Shown here: positions 57,685 to 64,000 of the stretch, piece by piece
Layout of the letters: each line of letters starts with the position of its first letter
Numbering within the stretch: the stretch's first letter is position 1
Assembly: GCF_000716435.1 (NCBI RefSeq)
Contig: NZ_JNWO01000008.1
Coordinates: 372,001 to 436,000 of the forward strand
DNA: 64,000 nucleotides
Source: Streptomyces xylophagus
GTDB taxonomy: Bacteria; Actinomycetota; Actinomycetes; Streptomycetales; Streptomycetaceae
Reading direction: 5' to 3'
Program-made: the position numbers and the translations under genes
Notes under the pieces: model-generated
What the model was told of the DNA's origin: nothing
Database searches by the model: none
What the model saw: the letters and a program-made list of their open reading frames with translations, nothing else

Positions 57685-58485
57685 TCAGGGTGCCGGGACC
57701 TCCGTCAACGGTATTTCCACGTCGGTGACATTGTCGCCGCCCTGACCGAATCCGGCCTGTTCGGATTCGGACTGGAGGGCCTTCGTGGAGTTCGGAACCG
57801 AGTCCGCCGCGGTGGTCTCGCATTTCACATTCCGCAGCCAGAGCCGCCCGTCGGGCGTTCCGTTGTTCAGGATCTGCGGATAGAAGACGTGTACCGTCGC
57901 CGCGCCCTCGCTCGGCGCGAAGAACACCGTCTGACCGTCCTGTGCCTCCTTGTACGTGGCCTTCAGGAATCCGCTCACATCGGTGCGCTTGGCGGACCAC
58001 ATGTAGAAGGCGGTGCTGTCCGCCTGCACGGTGTCCGTCCGGCTGAACGCCAGTGTGGTCGTCTTGTCGTCACGCGTGATGTTGATGGTCGACGTGCTGA
58101 ATTCCAGGCCGACTTCGAAGAGTGAACTCCCGAGTTTCGTGCCGGCCTCGGTGACGGTCCCCTCCTCCACCTGGAGGGTCCGGGTCACCGACGTACTGAC
58201 GTTGAAAGTCTTCGTCGCGGTGCTCGTGGAACCGCAGTTGTCACTCACCGGAGAGACGCGTTCGTTGGGCCCGAGGCTGTTCGCCTTGAACTGGACGTCG
58301 ACGAACTCGCAGTTGGCCAACTTGTCGGAGTCCGCGGAACAGTCGGCGGTCACTTCGGAGGGGGTCGCGGCGTTCGCCTGGTTCATCAGCGGGACGATCA
58401 CCGCGAGCGCCGCCACGGGGGCCAGGGCGAGGGTGATGCGCTTCTTCTTGCTCCGGTGGCTTCTGGTGCGGCCGGTCCGGGACAT
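57685..58485 (-). CDS. Secreted beta-rich protein, possible pore-former-like fold
   Basis: 266-residue exported protein. A Lys/Arg-rich N-terminus and hydrophobic core end near NQANAATPS (about residue 40). The body has an ordered Ser/Thr-alternating segment (TKTFNVSTSVTRTLQVEEG, then SSLFEVGLEFSTSTINITRDDKTTTLAFSRTDTVQADS) that recalls aerolysin/ETX-MTX2-type hairpins. GGAGATA precedes the ATG at 58485. It shares a DCSADSDKLANCEFVDV-like block with the neighbouring gene, so the two are paralogues encoded in tandem. Function is not established. Confidence 0.75.
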   Translation of the reverse strand: MSRTGRTRSHRSKKKRITLALAPVAALAVIVPLMNQANAATPSEVTADCSADSDKLANCEFVDVQFKANSLGPNERVSPVSDNCGSTSTATKTFNVSTSVTRTLQVEEGTVTEAGTKLGSSLFEVGLEFSTSTINITRDDKTTTLAFSRTDTVQADSTAFYMWSAKRTDVSGFLKATYKEAQDGQTVFFAPSEGAATVHVFYPQILNNGTPDGRLWLRNVKCETTAADSVPNSTKALQSESEQAGFGQGGDNVTDVEIPLTEVPAP

Positions 58486-58546
58486 GGGTATCTCCTGTGG
58501 GGTGTAAGGGAGTTGAGCTGCGGGTTTGTGAAGGCCGGCCGGAGGC

Positions 58547-59281
58547 TCAGCAGTCCTCCAGGACCGCCTTGGAGGTGCCGTCCACGACACCGGGGGCGCC
58601 CGCCGCGCCCGGCAGGATCACGGGTCCCTCGACGACGTCCGGTGCCACGAAGTTCTGTTCGGGGGAAGGGTTCACGGCGAAGCTGCCGGGATCGGCGTCG
58701 ATCCGCACCCGCCATTCGCCGGTCATCCGCTGGAGTTTCGGCGTGAACTCCATGTGGAGCACCTTGCCGACCGGCACGTCCCGCGCTTCCGTGTCCCCGG
58801 CCGTCGCCGACTTCACGGTCATGTCCAGGGTTCCCTTGTGCTTGGCCCAGGACCCGCTCAGGAATCCGAACAGGCCACCGCCGCCGCCCTGTTGGGTGGA
58901 GACGTACTTTCCCTGACCTTGGGCCGCGGTCGACGACCAGGTGATGGAGACCTTGGCCGGATCGGTCGCGTTGGGCTCGCAGTTCGGGAAGTCGATGGAC
59001 GCCTTTTCGGTGGGTCCGTCGAAGGTCTCGAAGTTCGTCTCGACGAAATCGCAGTTGTCGGCCGCGAAACCGTCCGCGAAGGCGCCGCCGAAATCCTCCA
59101 CCGACCGTTGCTCGCCATTGACCACCGCGGACCTCTCGCACATGGCCACGATCTGGTCCGGTGTCTTCGCGTCGGCCGCGTTCGCCGACGGCAGCAGGGT
59201 GACGACCGCCCCGCCCGTGGCGAGTGCCGCGCCGATCGCCACGTACCTGACTTTCCTGTTGCGCAATCTCCGCTTTGCCAT
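58547..59281 (-). CDS. Secreted protein, paralogue of the 57685-58485 product
   Basis: 244-residue exported protein. Signal peptide KVRYVAIGAALATGGAVVTLLPSANAADAK. It shares the DNCDFVETNFETFDG block and the disposition of three Cys with its neighbour, but the C-terminal half differs (Gly-rich GGGGGLFGFLSG, then a beta-rich region ending LEDC). Start is uncertain; the ATG at 59281 is preferred to 59302 because the signal peptide is then standard. It is 61 bases upstream of its paralogue and likely cotranscribed. Confidence 0.72.
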   Translation of the reverse strand: MAKRRLRNRKVRYVAIGAALATGGAVVTLLPSANAADAKTPDQIVAMCERSAVVNGEQRSVEDFGGAFADGFAADNCDFVETNFETFDGPTEKASIDFPNCEPNATDPAKVSITWSSTAAQGQGKYVSTQQGGGGGLFGFLSGSWAKHKGTLDMTVKSATAGDTEARDVPVGKVLHMEFTPKLQRMTGEWRVRIDADPGSFAVNPSPEQNFVAPDVVEGPVILPGAAGAPGVVDGTSKAVLEDC

Positions 59282-59377
59282 GACACGCATTGTTGGAGTC
59301 AAGGCGAGGTATGGCCAGGGTCAAATGTCCCTACCCCGCGGTCACTTCAAGTGTGCTTGTGCAATCCCGCGGTCTTC

Positions 59378-59396
59378 ATCTGACGCTTCGTCAGAT
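59378..59396. promoter_or_regulatory. Operator site I, perfect 19-bp dyad
   Basis: ATCTGACGCTTCGTCAGAT, perfect over all 16 arm positions. A TACGAT hexamer follows at 59403-59408 and fits a -10 for the SDR gene. Confidence 0.9.
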
Positions 59397-59441
59397 ACGG
59401 CGCTACGATGACCTGCATCCACCGATCCCGAGGAGGCCCGC

Positions 59442-60212
59442 ATGGGCAAGTTGGACGGGCGTGTCGTTCTGGTCACCGGGGCGGCGCGCGGGCAGGGGGA
59501 GCAGGAGGCGCGGCTGTTCGCGGCCGAGGGGGCGAAGGTCGTCGTAGCCGATGTGCTGGACGAGCAAGGGGAGGCGCTGGCGAAGGAGTTGGGCGCGTCC
59601 TACGTCCATCTCGATGTCGGCGACGAGGCGGACTGGGGTGCCGCGGTGGGGGCCGCCAAGGAGACGTACGGGCGGATCGACGGGCTGGTCAACAACGCCG
59701 GCATCCTGCGGTTCAACTCCCTTGTGGACACGCCTCTCGACGAGTTCATGGAGGTCGTGCGGGTCAACCAGGTCGGCTGTTTCCTCGGGATCAAGACCGT
59801 GGCGCCGGTGATGGAGGACGGCGGCACGATCGTCAACACGGCCTCGTACACGGCGGTGACGGGGATGGCGGCGGTGGGGACGTACACCGCCACCAAGCAC
59901 GCCATCCTCGGGCTCACCCGGGTGGCCGCGCTGGAGCTGGCGAGCCGGCGGATACGGGTCAACGCCGTCTGCCCCGGCGCCGTCGACACCGCGATGTCCA
60001 ACCCGGCGCGGCTGGACCCGGACGCCGACCCGGAGGAGATGACCCGGGCCCTGGACGAGCTGTACCGCAAGCTCGTGCCGCTCGGGCGGATCGGGCGGGC
60101 CGACGAGGTGGCGCGACTCGCGCTGTTCCTGACGTCGGACGACTCGTCGTACATCACCGGGCAGCCGTTCGTGATCGACGGGGGATGGCTGGCGGGGGTC
60201 TCCGTTATCTGA
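59442..60212 (+). CDS. Short-chain dehydrogenase/reductase, hydroxysteroid dehydrogenase-like
   Basis: 256-residue classical SDR. Cofactor motif TGAARGQG (residues 13-20), NNAG in LVNNAGIL, catalytic Ser in [15 protein letters not shown] as the YxxxK pair, then CPGAVDTAM. It belongs to the 3-alpha/20-beta hydroxysteroid dehydrogenase-like group, widely found in actinobacteria with varied alcohol substrates. GAGGAGG precedes the ATG. Its stop codon overlaps operator J1, and it is under the perfect operator I, so it is regulated alone. Confidence 0.92.
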   Translation: MGKLDGRVVLVTGAARGQGEQEARLFAAEGAKVVVADVLDEQGEALAKELGASYVHLDVGDEADWGAAVGAAKETYGRIDGLVNNAGILRFNSLVDTPLDEFMEVVRVNQVGCFLGIKTVAPVMEDGGTIVNTASYTAVTGMAAVGTYTATKHAILGLTRVAALELASRRIRVNAVCPGAVDTAMSNPARLDPDADPEEMTRALDELYRKLVPLGRIGRADEVARLALFLTSDDSSYITGQPFVIDGGWLAGVSVI

Positions 60213-60225
60213 CGAGGCGTCATCT
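60207..60225. promoter_or_regulatory. Operator site J1
   Basis: ATCTGACGAGGCGTCATCT, one core mismatch. It overlaps the stop codon of the upstream SDR gene. Confidence 0.8.
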
Positions 60226-60233
60226 ATTGACGA

Positions 60234-60252
60234 ATCTGACGCTACGTCAGAA
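60234..60252. promoter_or_regulatory. Operator site J2, perfect core
   Basis: ATCTGACGCTACGTCAGAA, 27 bp centre-to-centre from J1, upstream of the LLM-aminoacylase-aldehyde dehydrogenase operon. Confidence 0.88.
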
Positions 60253-60300
60253 AGTCGTAGCACTCATAGAGACCATCTGGACTTGGGACGGTGAACCTCC

Positions 60301-61419
60301 TTGGAATTCGGGCTCTTTGTACAGGGATACGTGGGCAAGCGAGCCGAGACCGACCCGCTGGCCGAGCACAAGGCGCTGATGGAGGAGACCGAGTACGTCA
60401 TCCAGGCGGACAAGTCCGGCTTCAAGTACGCCTGGGCGTCCGAGCACCACTTCCTGGAGGAGTACTCGCACCTCTCGGCCAACGACGTCTTCCTCGGCTA
60501 TCTCGCCCACGCGACGGACCGCATCCATCTCGGGTCGGGCATCTTCAACCCCCTCGCGCAGGTCAACCACCCGGTGAAGGTCGCCGAGAAGGTCGCCATG
60601 CTCGACCATCTCACCGGCAACCGCTTCGAGTTCGGGAGCGGGCGGGGTGCGGGCAGCCATGAGATTCTCGGGTTCATACCGGGCGTCACCGATATGAACT
60701 ACACCAAGGAGATCTGGGAAGAGACCATCGCCGAGTTCCCCAAGATGTGGCTCCAGGACGAGTACGTCGGCTTCCAGGGCAAGCACTGGCAGCTGCCGCC
60801 GCGGAAGATCCTGCCCAAGCCGTACGGCAAGGCGCACCCCGCGATGTGGTACGCCGCCGGGTCGCCTCCCTCGTACGCCATGGCCGCGCGGAAGGGGCTC
60901 GGTGTCCTCGGGTTCAGCATCCAGAAGGTGTCCGACATGGAGTGGGTGCTGGAGCAGTACAAGACGGCGATCGTGGACGCCGAGCCGGTGGGCGCGTTCG
61001 TCAACGACAACGTGATGGTGACGACCACAGCGATCTGTGCGCCTACGCATGACGAGGCGATCCGGATCGCGACCAGTGGGGGGCTGCACTATCTGCCCTC
61101 GTTGGTGTTCCGGTACCACGACACGTTCCCTCGGCCCGAGGGGTTCCCTGTGTGGCCGGAGACCCTGCCTGAGTACACGCCGGAGTTTGTCGAACTCCTC
61201 GTGGAAGAGGAGCTGTTGATCTGTGGGGATCCGGATGAGGTGCTCACTCAGTGCAAGCGGTGGGAGCAGGCCGGGGCGGATCAGTTGAGCTTCGGGTTGC
61301 CGGTGGGGGTGCCGAAGGAGGAGACGTTGCAGACGATTCGGTTGATCGGGGAGCACGTGATTCCGAAGATCGACACGGATCCTGTTCACCGGACTACGCG
61401 GTTCCGGGAGACGGCCTGA
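60301..61419 (+). CDS. LLM-class flavin/F420 oxidoreductase
   Basis: 372-residue luciferase-like enzyme, longer than that at 55963. Motifs: FKYAWASEHHFLEEYSHLSANDVFLGYLAHATDRIHLGSGIFNPL, VAEKVAMLDHLTGNRFEFGSGRGAGSHE, HPAMWYAAGSPPSYAMAARKGLGVLGFS. The EHHF and GRG elements are nearer to the FMN-type monooxygenase subgroup, so it may work with the flavin reductase at 25967. Start is a TTG at 60301 (FGLFVQGYVG follows), the only in-frame choice ahead of the first strand. Confidence 0.88.
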   Translation: MEFGLFVQGYVGKRAETDPLAEHKALMEETEYVIQADKSGFKYAWASEHHFLEEYSHLSANDVFLGYLAHATDRIHLGSGIFNPLAQVNHPVKVAEKVAMLDHLTGNRFEFGSGRGAGSHEILGFIPGVTDMNYTKEIWEETIAEFPKMWLQDEYVGFQGKHWQLPPRKILPKPYGKAHPAMWYAAGSPPSYAMAARKGLGVLGFSIQKVSDMEWVLEQYKTAIVDAEPVGAFVNDNVMVTTTAICAPTHDEAIRIATSGGLHYLPSLVFRYHDTFPRPEGFPVWPETLPEYTPEFVELLVEEELLICGDPDEVLTQCKRWEQAGADQLSFGLPVGVPKEETLQTIRLIGEHVIPKIDTDPVHRTTRFRETA

Positions 61420-61449
61420 GGTTGTACGGCGGCTGCGGGTGCGTGGGGG

Positions 61450-61475
61450 CTGGTCGCGCAGTTCCCCGCGCCCCT
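61450..61475 (+). repeat. Streptomyces intergenic repeat, single copy
   Basis: Same 26-base core as at 2888-2913, in the spacer between the LLM enzyme and the aminoacylase-like gene. Confidence 0.85.
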
Positions 61476-61522
61476 AAAAGCAAAGGGCATTGTTCATCAC
61501 GGAGTTGAGGAGGCTGGCCCTC

Positions 61523-63244
61523 GTGCTCGATCACGTCATCAAAGGGGCGACGGTTGTTGACGGGACCGGCTCGCCCGCATCCATCGCCGACGTCGGTATC
61601 CGCGACGGCCGGATCGCCGTCATCGGCACTGTCACCGAGGAATCCCGCACCACCGAAGATGCCGCCGGGCTCGTCCTCGCCCCCGGTTTCGTCGACCCCC
61701 ACACCCACTACGACGCCCAGCTCTTCTGGGACCCGTATGCCACGCCGTCCCTCAACCACGGGGTGACGACCGTCGCCGCCGGGAACTGTGGGTTCACCCT
61801 CGCGCCCCTGAAACCGCAGGACGCCGACTACACGCGCCGGATGATGTCCAAGGTCGAGGGGATGTCGCTGGTCGCGTTGGAGGAGGGGGCGCCCTGGAGC
61901 TGGCGTGGGTTCGGGGAGTATCTGGACGCGCTGGAAGGGCGGATCGCCGTCAACGCCGGGTTCATGGTGGGGCATTGTGCGTTGCGGCGGTACGTGATGG
62001 GGGCGGATGCCGTGGGTGGGCAGCCGAGCGAGGAGCAACTCGCGGAGATCGTGGGGCTGTTGCACGAGGCCATGGACGCGGGTGCCTGGGGTTTCTCCAC
62101 CACCCAGTCCTCCACCCACTCGGACGGCGACGGACAGCCGGTCGCCTCCCGGCATGCCCGCCCGGCGGAACTGCTGGCCCTCTCGCGGGCCGTCGGGGAG
62201 CACGAGGGGACGCAGATCGAGGCGATCGTCGCCGGGTGTCTGGATCAGTTCAGTGATGCGGAGATCGATCTGTTCGTCGAGATGAGCGCGGTGGCGGGGC
62301 GTCCGCTGAACTGGAATGTGCTGACCGTCGATGCCGCTGTGCCCGAGCGCGTGCCTCGGCAGTTGTTCGCGAGTGAGCGGGCTCGGAAGGCCGGGGGGCG
62401 GGTCGTCGCCCTGACCATGCCGATCCTCACGCCGATGAACATGTCCCTCGGCACCTTCTGCGCGCTGAACCTGATACCCGGATGGGGGCCGATCCTGAGC
62501 CTGCCCGTGCCGGAGCGGATCGCCAAGCTGCGCGAGCCGGACGTACGGGCCGAGATGCTGCGGAACGCCAACAGCAAGGAGGCCGGGGTCTTCCGGCGGC
62601 TCGCGAACTTCGGGCGGTATGTGATCGGGGACACGTACAGCGCGGCCAACGAGGGGCTGACCGGGCGGGTGGTGAACGACATCGCCGCGGAGCGAGGGCA
62701 GGAGCCCTTCGAGTGTCTGGTCGAGATCTGTGCGGCCGACGAGCTGCGGACGGTGTTGTGGCCGATGCCCTCCGACAACGACCCGGCCTCCTGGGCCTTG
62801 CGCGCCGAGACCTGGCAGCACGAGGACGTGTTGCTCGGCGGGTCCGACGCGGGGGCGCATCTGGACCGGATGTGCGGGGCGCCGTACACGACTCGGTTTG
62901 TCGGGGACTGTCTGCGGGGGCGGAAGTTGGTGGGTCTTGAGCAGGCCGTGAAGATGCTGACCGATGATCCGGCTCGGTTGTTCGGGCTGCGGGAGCGCGG
63001 GCAGGTGCGGGAGGGCTGGCATGCGGACCTGGTGCTCTTCGACCCGGAACGGATCGACGCCGGCAAGGCCACCCTGGTGCACGACCTGCCGGGTGACAGC
63101 CCGCGCCTCGACTCGAAGGCGATCGGGATACGGGCCGTGTGGGTCAACGGAGTTGAGGCCATCCGGGACGACGTGGTGAGCGGGAACGTGCCGGGGCGGG
63201 TGCTGCGGTCGGGGCGGGACACCAGGACGGTGAGCACCAGGTGA
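61523..63244 (+). CDS. D-aminoacylase-like amidohydrolase
   Basis: 573-residue amidohydrolase of the N-acyl-D-amino-acid deacylase family: VIKGATVVDGTGSP, APGFVDPHTHYDAQLFWDP (HxH metal pair), GVTTVAAGNCGFTLAP, GHCALRRYVMG, late GGSDAGAHLDRMCGAP with the metal Asp, and GLRERGQVREGWHADLVLFDP at the end. I chose the GTG at 61523 since GAGGAGG is ten bases upstream; a TTG at 61490 has no site. In Streptomyces catabolic clusters this family often hydrolyses ring amides or lactones rather than D-amino acids. Coupled to the next gene by GTGA overlap. Confidence 0.88.
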   Translation: MLDHVIKGATVVDGTGSPASIADVGIRDGRIAVIGTVTEESRTTEDAAGLVLAPGFVDPHTHYDAQLFWDPYATPSLNHGVTTVAAGNCGFTLAPLKPQDADYTRRMMSKVEGMSLVALEEGAPWSWRGFGEYLDALEGRIAVNAGFMVGHCALRRYVMGADAVGGQPSEEQLAEIVGLLHEAMDAGAWGFSTTQSSTHSDGDGQPVASRHARPAELLALSRAVGEHEGTQIEAIVAGCLDQFSDAEIDLFVEMSAVAGRPLNWNVLTVDAAVPERVPRQLFASERARKAGGRVVALTMPILTPMNMSLGTFCALNLIPGWGPILSLPVPERIAKLREPDVRAEMLRNANSKEAGVFRRLANFGRYVIGDTYSAANEGLTGRVVNDIAAERGQEPFECLVEICAADELRTVLWPMPSDNDPASWALRAETWQHEDVLLGGSDAGAHLDRMCGAPYTTRFVGDCLRGRKLVGLEQAVKMLTDDPARLFGLRERGQVREGWHADLVLFDPERIDAGKATLVHDLPGDSPRLDSKAIGIRAVWVNGVEAIRDDVVSGNVPGRVLRSGRDTRTVSTR

Positions 63245-64000
63245 GCTCCTTGACCTCTGGGACCTCTGGGACCTCCCAAGTGGCGGACGGGCAGCGGCTG
63301 TTCGTCGGTGGGGAGTGGGTCGAGCCGGACGGCGGGCACTATGCCGTGGTCGATCCGGCGACCGAGGAGACCGTGGGGTGGGCGCCGGAGGCCTCGCGGA
63401 GTCAGGTGTTCGCCGCCGCCGCCGCGGCGCGGGAAGCCCTCGGGCCTTGGTCGCGTACGCCGCCCGAGGAACGCGCGGCGATCCTCGGGCGGGCCGCGGA
63501 CATCATCCGTGGCCACCTGGTGCCGTACGCCGAACTCGCCCAGGCGGAGACCGGTGCGACGACCGGTACCGCGCGGGGCATGCAGGTCGGGGTGGCCGCC
63601 GCCCGGTTCCGGCGGTACGCGACCGTGGAGCCGGCCGAGTGGGCGATCCCGCCGCAGGTCAACGAGGCCGGACCGTTCGGGCGGGCCGCCGTCATGGGCG
63701 CGCTCGCCGTACGGCAGCCGGTCGGTGTCGTCACCTGCATCACGTCGTACAACAACCCGTGGGCGAACCCCGCCGGGAAGATCGCCCCCGCCCTCGCCAT
63801 GGGCAACACGGTCGTCGTGAAACCGGCGCCGCAGGACCCGCTGTCCGTCTACCGGATGGCCGAGGCGCTGGAGGCGGCCGGGGTGCCGCGCGGGGTCGTG
63901 AACGTGGTCAACGGGCGTGCGGTGGAGGTCGGTGAGGCGGCCGTGGAGTCGGCCGATGTCGACATGGTCAGTTTCACCGGGTCCACGGCGGTCGGGCAGC
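63241..64000 (+). CDS. Aldehyde dehydrogenase (3' end beyond window)
   Basis: Start of an NAD(P)-dependent aldehyde dehydrogenase; 253 codons are visible. After a short GTS-rich leader (from a 12-base tandem repeat) it shows LFVGGEWVEPDGG, FAAAAAAREALGPWSRTPPEERAAIL, PVGVVTCITSYNNPWANPAGKIAPALAMGNTVVVKPAPQDP with the cofactor Lys, and SFTGSTAVGQ at the edge, just before the region of the catalytic Cys. The GTG overlaps the aminoacylase stop. It would finish oxidation of an aldehyde from the preceding steps. Confidence 0.92.
   Translation, partial: MSSLTSGTSGTSQVADGQRLFVGGEWVEPDGGHYAVVDPATEETVGWAPEASRSQVFAAAAAAREALGPWSRTPPEERAAILGRAADIIRGHLVPYAELAQAETGATTGTARGMQVGVAAARFRRYATVEPAEWAIPPQVNEAGPFGRAAVMGALAVRQPVGVVTCITSYNNPWANPAGKIAPALAMGNTVVVKPAPQDPLSVYRMAEALEAAGVPRGVVNVVNGRAVEVGEAAVESADVDMVSFTGSTAVGQ

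Noticed and set aside
61490..61522. TTG start at 61490 for the D-aminoacylase-like gene
   Set aside because: It has no ribosome site and the family begins at the GTG at 61523, which follows GAGGAGG.

Overview
The window is from a Streptomyces-type chromosome. GC is very high, GTG starts and 4-bp ATGA/GTGA start-stop overlaps are frequent, and the right half carries the actinomycete regulators afsK, afsS and afsR. No rRNA, tRNA, phage, IS or CRISPR was found. Both edges cut a gene: a branched-chain amino acid-type binding lipoprotein on the left and an aldehyde dehydrogenase on the right.

Layout. 1-6.6 kb holds housekeeping and signalling genes: binding lipoprotein, an SCO4402-type protein, purU, an ECF sigma/anti-sigma pair, a STAS anti-anti-sigma and an EF-hand protein. 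6.6-17 kb is a first block of catabolic operons: acyl-CoA ligase, PF04909-type amidohydrolase, three acyl-CoA dehydrogenases, SDR, cyclase-family hydrolase and Zn alcohol dehydrogenase. 17-28 kb is mixed: two MFS transporters, an AraC/DJ-1 regulator and the remnant of a second one, secreted proteins, VOC, DUF1772 with its own TetR, flavin reductase, acid phosphatase and a beta-helix membrane protein. 29-43 kb is a second catabolic block: enoyl-CoA hydratase, ADP-forming acyl-CoA synthetase, flavin monooxygenase, DoxX, DUF35, thiolase-like protein, acyl-CoA dehydrogenase, Ddn-like oxidoreductase and a TetR regulator. It is interrupted by GNAT/PNPOx genes and a roughly 0.9-kb inverted-repeat element. 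44-54.5 kb is the afsK...afsS-afsR locus, with a third catabolic block (enoyl-CoA hydratase, DUF35, thiolase-like, FadD3-like ligase) lying between afsK and afsS. 54.7-64 kb carries a second amidohydrolase, two LLM F420-type oxidoreductases, an SDR, a D-aminoacylase-like amidohydrolase and the aldehyde dehydrogenase, plus a LuxR regulator and a pair of secreted proteins.

The main finding is a shared operator. Fifteen copies or near-copies of the inverted repeat ATCTGACGnnnCGTCAGAT lie in ten intergenic regions, in front of essentially every catabolic operon in the window and in front of none of the housekeeping genes. Five copies are perfect in the 12 conserved core positions. They occur singly or as pairs 24-28 bp apart. 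They define a scattered regulon of about 26 genes. The likely controller is the TetR protein at 42454-43101, whose own start codon overlaps a degenerate copy. The enzyme set (FadD3-like and other CoA ligases, paired acyl-CoA dehydrogenases, thiolase-fold proteins lacking the usual Cys and paired with DUF35 proteins, HsaB-like flavin reductase, SDRs, F420 enzymes) resembles the logic of steroid or alicyclic-acid degradation in mycolic actinomycetes. The operator does not look like the KstR or KstR2 boxes as I remember them, and the substrate is unknown.

Other structure: a Streptomyces intergenic repeat family, one member of which is read in frame inside an acyl-CoA dehydrogenase; an AfsR-type direct repeat and a strong leader hairpin upstream of afsS; a bldA-type TTA codon in a LuxR regulator; several tandem repeats and strong bidirectional terminators. 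All family calls come from reading motifs and recalling families; no database search was run.
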